Assembly: GCA_017354895.1 (NCBI GenBank)
Contig: CP071494.1
Coordinates: forward strand, 3,906,001-3,970,000
Direction: 5' to 3'
Source of the DNA: Podospora comata
Taxonomy: Eukaryota; Ascomycota; Sordariomycetes; Sordariales; Podosporaceae
DNA length: 64,000 nt
The notes beneath the pieces are model-generated. The model worked only from the letters and a program-made list of their open reading frames with translations. It searched no databases and was not told the DNA's origin. Each line of letters starts with the position of its first letter. The first letter of the stretch is position 1. Of this stretch, positions 42,194 to 52,900 are shown one piece after another. Position numbers and translations under genes: made by a program.

Positions 42194-43479
42194 ATGTCAA
42201 AACACTGGTATGTCTTCCCACGAACACATAACATTTCCCACAGATATAGCAAGCAAACATTTCCACCATGTCGATCATCAGGAGATTCAACATGGCTAAA
42301 TTTCTCCTTTTTAGGGAGCAAAACAAAGATGCCACCGTCTACGTCGGCAACATAGACGAGCGCTTTACCCAAGAGCTCCTCACAGAGCTCATGACCCAAG
42401 TCGGCCCCGTCCGCCAGGTCCACATGCCCCTCGACCGCGTCACCCGCAACCACCAAGGCTACGGCTTCATCGAGTTCGACACCCCCGAATCCGCCGAGTA
42501 CGCCGCCAAGTGTCTCAATGGCATCCGTGTTCACGGCAAGCCTCTCCGCGTCAACAAGGCGTCCGCCGACAAGCAAAAGACGGTCGACATTGGCGCCGAG
42601 CTCTTTATCAACAACCTCGACCCCCAAGTCGACGAAAAGATCCTCTACGACACCTTCAGCACCTTCGGTCAGATCCTCCGCCAGCCCAACATTGTGCGCG
42701 ACGACAACAACATCTCCAAGGGGTATGGTTTCGTCAGTTTTGACTCGTTCGAGGCCTCCGACGCCGCGCTGGCGAACATGAACGGGCAATATCTCTTGAG
42801 CAAGGCTATCAGTGTAGACTATGCGTACAAGAAGGACGGCAAGGGCGAGCGCCACGGTGATGAGGCGGAAAGAAGACTGGCCGCCGAAGGCAAGAAGCAC
42901 AACATAGTGCCCGAGCAACAGGTTCTCCCGCCAGCCTTCCATATGAATGCCCCCATCGCCGCCACAACACCCGTCACACCAGTCGCCGCCGTCCCGCCCA
43001 TGATCGACCCCTCCATGGCCGCCATTCCTCCACCAGTCGGCATGGTGCCCCCAGTTGTCCCTCCCCTCGGGCCGGGAGGCATGCCGCCAGTTCCAGTCGC
43101 GGCGTACGGCGGGCCCTTACCAACTGGACCAGCAGCCATGGGCGGTCGCGGTGGTCCTCCCCCAATTCCCTACGGCGGCGGTATGCCACCAGCTATGCCA
43201 AGCGGAGGCGGTGGTCGTATGAGCAACCTCCCTCCCCCACCATCCGGTCTCCCGGCGCGTCCACCCCCCAGCCAGGCCGGGTTTGGCGGTCCAGTGCCCT
43301 TCCACCCACCACCGGGGTTTGCTCCGCCCCCTCCTGTTGGTCCAGGTCAGCAAATGTACCCCCCTCCTGTTGGCTTCAACGGCCCGCCTCCACCTCAGGG
43401 ATTCATGCCACCACCGGGAGGTGCCCCCCCTCCGGGCTTTGGTGGTCCACCTCCTAATGGCTACCCACGTCGAGGGTAG
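42194..43479 (+). CDS. hsh49: Splicing factor 3B subunit 4 (Hsh49/SAP49)
   Basis: Component of U2 snRNP SF3b that contacts pre-mRNA near the branch site. A 14 nt first exon (42194-42207, MSKHW) joins 42315-43479; 392 residues. Two RRM domains follow each other: RRM1 about 14-92 (RNP2 VYVGNI, RNP1 GYGFIEF) and RRM2 about 101-180 (RNP2 LFINNL, RNP1 KGYGFVSF), with the conserved link KTVDIGAE. The C-terminal half is Pro/Gly/Met-rich, as in human SF3B4, ending NGYPRRG. The small first exon is set by the conserved MS.HWEQNK start. The 3' end of the reading frame is duplicated directly downstream. Confidence 0.95.
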
Positions 43480-43625
43480 GACGATCGAGTGTGGGGTGAT
43501 GGGAGGCCAGGAAATGTATCACCCTCCCGATGACTGCAACGGTCCGGCTCCCTCGCAAGGGTGCATGCCGCCACCGGGAGGTGCTCCGCCTCCTGGATAT
43601 GGTGCTCCCCCTCCTGATGGGTAGA
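43480..43625 (+). repeat. Partial tandem copy of the SF3b4 3' coding end
   Basis: Bases about 43504-43624 repeat about 43344-43482 at an offset of 160, including a 20-base near match ATGCC(A/G)CCACCGGGAGGTGC. Because 160 is not a multiple of three, the copy is open in another frame and ends at its own stop; it now lies in the 3' UTR. Confidence 0.85.
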
Positions 43626-44111
43626 ATCATTGAGGGCAGAACCATCGAGGCAGAACCATCATGGGCGAGATCCCGGGGGGTAAAACTGTCGATGAGAATT
43701 TTGGGCGTTTATTATATGGGAATTGAACGAAAAAAAAAAACAGTAGAGAAAGGAACCGTGGTGAAGCCTTGATACCCCGTTCACATAAGTAGGTAGTGTA
43801 TTTTTAGGGAAGCAGAGAACAGTGTACATAATATGATGAGAATATATGATGCAAGAACACGAATGGTGAGGATCTGGAACACAAGGTAGAAGGCAATGGC
43901 GGTAGTGTCAGATAATTCTATTGATACAAACTACACTTCCTACAGCAACCAAACATTGACCCCCTTTTACCCTTAGTGAGTTGGGCCATTTTGCCCCCTA
44001 TTTGACCTACGATTAAACCGTAAAAAACTCGCTGTCATCCGGGGAAAATCAAATAAATCAACGCCCCTTTCTTTTCACTAACCCCCAAACTCAAAACCAG
44101 CAACCAACCTA
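43626..44111. other. Convergent intergenic region
   Basis: SF3b4 3' UTR (plus) and CBP80 3' UTR (minus). Short degenerate repeats of GAACCATC near 43640-43660 continue the duplicated zone. Nothing else seen. Confidence 0.45.
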
Positions 44112-46688
44112 CTACTCAATAATATCAACCTCACCCTCCATCCCATTCTCCTTCTTCTCCTCCTCGGCCCCATTCGCCCCATTCCTCTCCTTCTCCTCCG
44201 CCTCCTTCCTCTCCCTCTCCTCCCTCCTCTGCCGCTCAACAACCTCCCACTCCTTCCTCACCTCCTCCCTCCTCTCCCGCTCCCTCACCGCCTCGACCAA
44301 AAACGCCTCCTCAATCGCCTGCCTCCGCTTAAACACCCTCAGCCACCTCGTCCCCCACCTCCTGACCAACCCGTCCTCTTCCCCACGAGCATTACTCTCA
44401 AGCATCTCATCCTTCGTCCCGCCAGCCCAAGCCCCCAAGCTGTCCTCAATAGCCCTAAACAGCTCCCTCATGTTCCTCACCTCGTTATCCCTCGTCTCGT
44501 CATCCACCATCTCATCCGGCTGGCTGACCTTGACAACCAGCTGCCTCACCCGGCCGGTAACCTTGATGACAGTGTTGAAGACCAATTCGTAAATGTGAGC
44601 CCACGCGAGCGCCTCACCCCGCGTCTTGCCAGCCTGGTCGTTCAGAGCCCAGTTGATCACCGTCAGCGGGGTCAGGATGGAGTAGTTCAGGAGCTTCTCC
44701 ACGATGCTCAGCGCAACACCGGGGTGCACGCTCCAATACGCCATCACCGCCTCGATGATCTGCGTCCTCGACGCGTCACTCGCCGCGCCAGCGTCCGCCA
44801 ACCGGTCCTTGGTGCGCTCTATCGCTGCCAGGACGTGGGAGAGCGACTTGCTGCCTACGTAGAGCACGCAAGTGACAAAGACGTCCGTGCTGGCCACCAA
44901 GGCGTCGAGGTCGCGGTCGATGGCCTGAGACTGAATCCGCTGGATAACGGCGTCGATTTCCTCGTCGGGGGCCTTGCGTTTGAGGAGCGCGGCGATTTCA
45001 CGGCCTTCGGCGGCAAAGGGGGTGTCTAATTGCTGTGTTAGTCACCGACACTCGAAATGATAAAGAAAAGGGGGAAAAACTAACCATCGTTGGCAAACTT
45101 GAAATCGGGCACATCCTTCTCCTTCTCGGGCCCAATCAACTTCTGATACGGCTCCGGAAGCGTGTTCTTGATCCTCTGCGCAAAACTCAACCGAATCTCC
45201 TTGTCGATCGAGCCAACAATAAACGCCTTGCGCGGGTGCAAGCCGCTCAGCTCAACATCCTCCACCCACTCGGTCCACTTCCACGTGAAACCAAAGTTGG
45301 ACAAATGATGCGAGAACCAGTCCATGAACCGGTACGCCAGCTCCAGATCCATCCGCGGCGCATTTCTGTAAAGGTAACGAATGGCACGGCCCAAGCTGGG
45401 CGCTATAGCAGCAGGCGCCAGCTTGCAAGCCTCCGTAAGCACAGAGTGGTAGTAAACCAACTTGTGCTCTGGGTTAGGCAAGAGGAAAAGCTGGGTAAAC
45501 ACGGCATCAACAGCCACATCTTCGGGCTTCCAGGTAGACTTTGGCTTCTCGATATCCCGAAGCCTATCGAACGGCGTGCCTCTCAGAGCAAAAGTCCTCG
45601 GCGCAAAGTAGCAATCCACCTCAATAAGCTGTCTTGCTGTGGCGTTGCGGTTAAAGTGCAAAACATTGATAGTATCAAGCAGTGCATCTCTGATGAGCGA
45701 CGACGCCAGGCTGGTAGGAGGGGGCACCGACTCGACTTCTTGCTGCCCATAAACAGAGATATACACCTCTGGGAACAACGGCCTCGGCCCCCTGACCACC
45801 GTCTTGGGAATAACGATATTCGGCAAAACGTGCTTCTTCGCACTGGCCAGCTTGGCCACCGTCTCAACCTCGCCGACAGGGAACTGCCACGGTCTCGGCA
45901 AGCAGCTCAACGCCCAACCCTGAGCCGTCTCAGCCTGCAGCTGCGCCTGCAAAAGCGAAATCAAACTCTGCGACTGCGCCGGGTTTTCCTCCCCAGCCTC
46001 GGGATGATAAGGCTCAATCACGGCCTGCAGCGGATGCGGCTCGCTCGCAATGATGGCCGTATTCTCCAGCAAATCCGCCGCCTTCTGCTGCCACTCCTGC
46101 TGCACCTGCTCCGGCGACCCAGCAGCCATCACATACGGAAGCGTCAAGAGAATGATCTTGACAATCTCTGTGCCGATCGTATCCTCACTGCTCGCCGTCT
46201 GCAACCCAACCGCCCGTTCAAAAAGCTCCCCCAACACACCAAAAACTCCTTCCCCTTCCAACACGCCCTGTAGACACCCCACCAGCTTCAGGTACAGCTT
46301 CACATCCCTCCATTCCCCCTCCCGAAGCTTGTCCTCGATCAACCTCGCCGCTTTTTCGAGTAAAAGATCCATCGCCTCGGGCTTATTGGTGTTGACCACC
46401 ATCAACACGCCCGCCAAAAAGGGGGTTTTGAGAGGCTGCTCCACGCACAACTGGAGGACCAAGTCGGTGAAGTTGCCTCTGAGCAAGACGTCATCGTCCC
46501 AGTTGTCGGTGAACAGGTTCGCAATCTGGGAAATCTCATCGTGGCGCTCGATCATGGGGTTCTCGGCAATGGCGATGAGCTGCTTGCGGAGGCGGACGTG
46601 GGGGGGCGCGTCGTAGCGGCGGCGGGAGTTGTTGCCGCGGTAGTGGTTGTCGTCTTCATTGTCATCTAACCCAGATTGTGTCAGTCAG

Positions 46689-46720
<32 letters not shown>

Positions 46721-46829
46721 GTGATGAAAAAGGGACAAACGTACCTCTATAACGACGTTTCCGGTTATACCCACCGCCACCACCACCTCTGCCTCCTCCT
46801 CCTCCTCCTCTCCTGTCGTAGTCGGCCAT
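44112..46829 (-). CDS. cbc1: Nuclear cap-binding complex large subunit CBP80
   Basis: Binds CBP20 and the 5' cap of nascent RNA, supporting splicing, 3'-end formation and export. Exons 46829-46745, 46665-45085 and 45025-44112; 859 residues. The N-terminus is an Arg/Gly-rich basic stretch (DRRGGGGGGRGG..NRKRRYR) that fits a nuclear signal. Then come the three MIF4G-like helical domains: the first with RLRKQLIAIAENP, the second around PPTSLASSLIRDALLDTINVL and HFNRNATARQL, the third with FLPNPEHKLVYYHSVL-like MIF4G-like 2 blocks and LTPLTVINWAL..WAHIYELVFNTV. The C-terminus is a long Glu/Arg-rich coil ending in an acidic tail. Length and order match fungal CBP80. Intron 1 holds a GAT/ATG repeat. 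Confidence 0.93.
46689..46721. repeat. ATG trinucleotide microsatellite in CBP80 intron 1
   Basis: About ten perfect ATG/GAT units, then an interrupted unit, within the intron 46666-46744. It makes up nearly half of that intron. Confidence 0.9.
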
Positions 46830-48576
46830 GGTTTGGATTTGCTATTGCGCAACTGATGGGATGCGTTGCTGCTGTTCCTCTCCCGTTGGATGGTTTTCTT
46901 TTCTTTTTCCCGGTTTGGTGTTGTCGTCGCAAGAGAAATCTACCTCTCGCAATTTTTGATAGATTTCACGCTCAAACCAGATGATTCTGCCAATCCAAGC
47001 CCGAGAGCGCAATTGATGATTGGTTTTGATTGGCGCAAATCCGGAAACTCTTGTTTCCTTTCGTTGCTCTCTCTGAAACAATAAAAGTTGAGAAGGAAGA
47101 CAGCAGCAATAAAAGGCTGACAAGGTTCAAGTTGCCAGTGCCAAGCGCGACAGAGGAAAGCGTGAAATAAGTGGGGACTGGACTGGAGAGAAAGTTTTTG
47201 TGGGGCCACCCACTGGGGCAAGGAGCTAGTGATGCAAGTGATCCCGGTCGGTAGGGAGTGGTGGTTGCCTTGAAAATGAGGCTTTACAAGCTGGTATAAG
47301 TCACGGGTGTTTGTTGGAGCAAAATTCACGACGACAACGTTGTTTGTCTGTTATTATACAGTGTTTGGCTTTTCTCTCTTCACTTTGAATAACCTCAGTA
47401 ACACTGGAACATAGTAATTCATCGTTCTCACCCATCTTCATAGTTGGTAGAAGATCACCTCACTTTATCAATCCATACATGAGTGTCAAGACCTCATCAA
47501 TTCAAATCCATGCCATGAAAATATTTTGAATCTGAAAGTAAACGAAAGCCTCGATAAAGCACAAGAACAACCACAGAATCCAACAACATCGCCTTCTTCA
47601 TGTAGGCCTGTCTCAAACCTGCTCTGATAATCTTTTCCGTTTCTCTCATCTCTCCCAGGCAAAAACGCCCACCCCATGCCATCCAGGTGCTCCCCGCCAC
47701 ATGATATCTTTACCGTCCGTCCCAACTCCTTCTCACTCTCATCCCAAACCAAAAGTTGAATTGCGCTGAACTCGATGGCCTTCTCGTGCTACCCATTCCA
47801 AAACTACCATTGCCCCTGTTCGAGAGTCTCAAACCAAGATAGCCAATGCAGGCAGGCCAGCCCACCAGGTTCTTCGGCTGGGAGTACATGACAAGACAAA
47901 TCATATAATTCCATTCGCTCCCACTCATCATGAATCATTCGCCTTCCTACTAACAACATCAAAGACAGGGACGATGGGGCGAGGACAGGGAGGCCGCACA
48001 GATAACAAAACAACGCAAGTGATTCCAGCGGAGAATACAGTGGAAATACCACCCAAGAAACAAGAATAAAAGAAGCCTTTCTCCAGATATTTGGGGCACG
48101 AAATAAAGCAAAAGCCATCTAGGTCATGCAGAAACGGAATCTAAAAAACGTGGCCCGGTTGGTGTTTTTTCCCTCAGCACGCCCCCTCTCCCCTCTCCCT
48201 CCCTTCCTGCTATAGCCTTATTGCGCGCTGTTGTCTTCAGAGGACGAATGCTCGTGGGCATACCAGCCGCCCCAAACTCCTGCTATTTCCACGCTCTATC
48301 ATGCCACTTCTCGACACTACTTTGGGATCGATGGAACCTTCCGGAATCGAGTCTCGTCGTCTCGTTAAATTCCATCAACACTCATGGCTCCTCGGGGTAT
48401 CTCATGGCATTTCCTCGTCATAGATCATGAACGGGAAGCGACCCAAAGCCGCTGTCTCCTTGCTGGGCCGTATACGATACTTTGCTGTCAAAGTACAGCT
48501 CGAAGTGTCCACACACGATCAGCTCTCACGGTCGCGAATCGACACAGAACTTTTTTCCGTCTCGCTGGCCAGCTTT
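46830..48576. other. Intergenic between GSK-3 3' end and CBP80 promoter
   Basis: 1.75 kb. The 104-codon minus frame at 47804-48118 lies in the expected GSK-3 3' UTR and is not family-like. The part next to CBP80 (46830-47350) should be its promoter. No RNA gene seen. Confidence 0.4.
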
Positions 48577-49982
48577 TCAGTCCAGTTTGGCCATCATTTC
48601 CGATTTGTTCATGGGAACGAAGTTGTCGATGTCGAGCCCTTGGGCCGCAAGGATGGACCTCATGTGAGGCGGCACAAGCTTGTGGTTGAGGTGAGGGGCG
48701 ATCGACAGCTCTGCAGAAAACGATTCTGTTAGCAAGTTTGGTTCAAAATCAACACAGAGAGTCTGGTGACACGTACCATGGCGGGTGAAGTCAAAGAGCG
48801 GAGGAAGGTCCTTGAGCTGGCCCGTCTGGTGCCTCGAATCGGGAAAGCGGGTGTTGGGATCCCTGAGGTCATCAAAGAAGGGCTGCACCATCGCGTCGAT
48901 GGCCGACAGACGCTCGGTGGGTGTGTACTCCAGCAACTTGCTAATCAGGTCGATGGCGGGTTGGTCGGCCTTGCGGAACACCTTGTTGAAAGGATGGGGC
49001 TTTATCTGAGGAAACTTGTGCTCCATGTAGTTCGGGTTCATAGTTCGAATTTGCTCGCGGGTGGGTGTCCCCAGCACCTTGATAATTTCGACGAGCTGAT
49101 CGATACCCGATTCACCGGGGAAGAGAGGCTGACCAAGCATCAGTTCTGCCATGACGCAGCCTGTTGACCAAACGTCTGTTCACGTCAGTTAGCAACAATC
49201 TTCCCTTGTTGACAAGTCCACTCACCAATCTTGGTTGTATAGTTGGTAGCACCAAAGATCAATTCAGGTGCGCGGTAGTATCTGGAGCAAATGTAAGACA
49301 CGTTTGGTTCGTTTTCCACCAGAATCTTGGCACTGCCGAAATCACAGAGCTTCAAGATGCCGGTGCTAGGGTCGAGGAGAAGGTTTTGGGGCTTGATGTC
49401 GCGATGGCAGATGCCTTGAGAGTGAATGTATGCAAGAGCCCGGAAAAGCTGGTAGATGTACAGCTTCACCTCAAGGATGGGCATAGTAGTCTTCATTTTG
49501 TTGAAGAAACGGGAGGCGCGGTACACGGTTTCTGGCACGAACTCCTGGACCAAGTTGAGGTAAACCTCATCCTTCTATTGGGATGTAAGCAATCTGTTTT
49601 CCAATGAGGTATTACTTAAGGACTTACGCGCTCGCCATTAGAGTAGTAAAAGGCCTTGAGCTGCACGATGTTGGGGTGTCTCACGATCCGCATGATTTGC
49701 AGCTCACGGTTCTACAACATGTTAGCCATTAATCATACAACCCAGCCATAGCACACAACCAACCTTGAATCTTTTGTCCTGCAAGACACGCTTGATGGCT
49801 GCATCTTCGTTCGAGGGAGACAACTTAGTTTGAAAGACGACGCCAAAGGAACCATTGCCAACAATCTTGCACTGGGTGTAAGTCAAGTCTCTCGTCTCGC
49901 CCGTGATGCCATCCTGCACTTTCTCGCGGATCACTTCTCCCATCCGCAGATTGTTGAACGCTGCCGGACGATTCGACGCCAT
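48577..49982 (-). CDS. gsk3: Glycogen synthase kinase-3 family kinase
   Basis: Multifunctional Ser/Thr kinase of the CMGC group. Five exons, 49982-49764, 49711-49628, 49574-49226, 49175-48777 and 48710-48577, give 394 residues, the usual size of fungal GSK-3. Marks in order: glycine loop [12 protein letters not shown], catalytic Lys [17 protein letters not shown] (across intron 1), the GSK-3 [13 protein letters not shown] hinge, [21 protein letters not shown], and the activation loop with the regulatory tyrosine in [18 protein letters not shown]. Then [22 protein letters not shown] and [13 protein letters not shown]. The C-terminus after the kinase core is short. All catalytic residues are present. 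Confidence 0.97.
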
Positions 49983-52900
49983 GGTGAAGATCTCAAAGCC
50001 ACGTCGGGGTTGGTGTGGAGGATCGGTACTATACTCGGGTCACTGGTGGGGAAAAATGTCGCCGACAGGTATGGTTGCTTCAAAACGCGCTAGGGAGGTC
50101 TTATATCACACGCAAGGTTAAATGTTGGTAAAGCGGTTACTACTGTACGGAGATGGTGATGTCTATTAAACGCGTAAGCACACGTCGCAGCATCATGGCT
50201 GGCAAGTGTTGGGAACAGCCAGGAGTATTGGGTTGCCATGGCAGTTGAGGGGCAGAGGAGACAGGGACCGGCTTACAAGATGGGTTGGTCGAAACCTCGA
50301 GGGGCATCTGACGCCAGGGATTGGCAGTTACAAGACGAACTTGTGTAAACTCGCAGTTTTGCAGAGCAAAATTTCGTGACTGGTGATGCCGACTGTTTGG
50401 GAGCGTGGCTTGTGTTTCGACGGAAGGAATCTACCCGTCGATGGAAAGAGGGGAGGAAATCAGGACCCGATGCAACGGGGGGGATCGCGCAGACGGGCTT
50501 GGGTCGTTAGGGACTTGGGTCAGGTCGAACTAGGTATCGGGTTGTTTCTTGACGGCTGTTAGACGGAGCGCTCGAGATCAAAAAAGAACAGCCACGCGAA
50601 GCTGGCGACAAACTGCACGCGATGACGAGGTTTGATGGTTGATGCGGAGGTGGAGACAGAATACTAAGGCTGTGAAGGAAGAGGACGACAACAGGAGAGG
50701 GTTACGGGAAGGTAGGTTGAATTTCAGAGGTCAATGGACGTGAGGTTTTGGAGGGGCGGGCGCACTAGCTAAGTGAAATGACGGCGGGGAACGACAGGGC
50801 ACTGCGGTGGCGACCAAGCACAAGGGTAGCCTAGCGTGTCCTGCTGCAGTGCGCCCGGGCCAGGTCAAGTGGCTCCGAGGGGGACCCAAGACGACGCAAG
50901 GACTCGAAGCTTTCCAAGGTGCTCTTGGTCGAAGCGGCAGCAGTAGTGTCGAGTGAAGAAAGCTGCAACTTTGCAAATGCCCGAGACAATGGGACATCCA
51001 ACACTATCAAAGAAAAGAAAAGACAAACCCGAAAAAAAAAAGAAGAAGAAAAAAGAACAAACAGGGGGAGCCTGAAGCAGACAGCTGCTTCAGTCGACCA
51101 CACATCATCGTATGCGACTTTCTCTCTTGCACGTCTAGTGAGGTCAGATGGCCTACGGCTTGGCGCGCTGCACCATGGACGCAGCCAACCAGAGGAGGCC
51201 TAATGAGGGGTTGGGGCAAGGGAAACGGCAGGGTTGCAAAGGCAGGTGAGCCTTTTAGGACCTCTCGGTGAAAGGGCCCAAGGTTGGAAGAGGATGAAAC
51301 GGGGCAACTGTAAATAGTAAAAGTGAAGGTATTTACACTTACAGTGCGCTCGGTCTGCGACAAGAGTCTTCTGCAGCGTGCGGATGCGAGGGACCGGTGG
51401 TCGGTTGGAGGAATTGGCAGCGGAAAGTGTGGTGCTGTGTTCAGTGGTGAGGGGTTCGCTCCGGGCCGTCGTCACTTGTGGCTTTAGCTCCAAAGTCGAG
51501 GGGGTCGGCCGGCAGGGCGGTTGCGCTGGTCTGGTGGATGGGATTTATTTGGGCGTTGTGCGGTTGGCCAGATACTGGGAGACCTTGGTGTCTTGTAAGG
51601 CGGTGCAAGCCGCAAGCCTCCAGACCTAGGAAGATGGATCTAAAAACAGATCTGGCTGTGTGAAATGGAAATAAAGAGTCCAGACTGTAGGCACCTCAGT
51701 CGTAGAGGAAAGAAAATAAAAGGAGGTGATCCAAATCGATGCAACTCGGGGAAATGACAGGATAAAGGTGGTCTGGTCTGGCTTGGTGGCCGTGTCTGCT
51801 GCTCTGCTTGGTTGGTAATAAAGTAGGGTAAGGTAGCCTGACGCAGGACACGCCGTAAGTTGGACGTAAGGTCTGTAGGAAGGTACCGTGTGATGTGGAA
51901 AAAAAAAAAAGGAAGGGAAAAAGGGTTCGAGGTACGGGTCAAAAAGCTTTCCAGGTGCCGGATACTGCACAGTAGCCTGAGAATGGGATGTGTTGTGACG
52001 TGACCTCTCAGGTTGGCAGACAGAAACCGCAGCGGGCACCGGAAATAGCCTCAGGCACGCCGGTGACTGGAAGACGAATGGGAGTGTGCTCTCGCCGGCC
52101 GAGTCCCAGGAACACAATAGCCTGCCTGACGTTGATTCGGAGCGGCGGATGGTGGAGCTCTTCGTTGTCCGCTTCCTGTTTCCCAAAATACGATAGCGGT
52201 CCCGTCTCCTTCTTCGTTTCTATGGTGTTTGGCTTCCACTTGTTGAACGAGCATGTATGTGTGTGTGTATGCGCGGTAAGATACCGGGATGAAAGACGCC
52301 GCGTATTTTACCGGAATTTCGGTTTTGCTATGCACCTCAACGGGTCCCCGGGTTGCTTTTATCCAGGAGAGCAGCCCCTCTGGTGTCGCTGGCGTGGTTC
52401 CAATGGCAAGGGATGGGCAAAGGGAGGAGGAGATGAGGCCGGGAGACGCCGATCAAATCAGAAAAAGCGTAAACTGGAACAGAATCAACAGACACAATGT
52501 GATGCGGCCGCTTCTGGCCTTTTGTTCACCAGATCCCGCCAGGCTGGGGCCGTTGCTCATGTGCCCATTTTTGAGACGGGAAGCCGGCGCTAAACACACT
52601 CGGCAGGCGAAGTTTAAAATAGAGAAGTTAATAAGGTATGAGCTCAATCACCGAATCAACACAAATCGTCATTTTGTTTCTAGTGGCTGACTTCTTTTCA
52701 GGAAGATAGCCCTGCCTGTCTGAAAGGTGTATGAGTGCCAGATTGGACACAGGCAGAGACAGACAGGGTGGGTTCTTCTAGTGCCCCCCTCTCCCAATGT
52801 CCAGATCAGATTCGAGGTGGGGCTTCGCAGTGCTTTGTTCTCTGACAACCACAGTTCGTCACGAACCCGCCGCCACGGTTGAGGGCCGAGTGGATTGTGT

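Noticed and set aside
45035-46273. 412-codon plus-strand frame
   Set aside because: Exact antisense of the conserved CBP80 exon; Arg/Leu-rich composition is what the opposite strand of GC-rich codons gives.
51626-52593. Frames of 186 (minus) and 201 (plus) codons
   Set aside because: They overlap on opposite strands, hold low-complexity runs (from A/T tracts and a TG repeat) and show no family feature.
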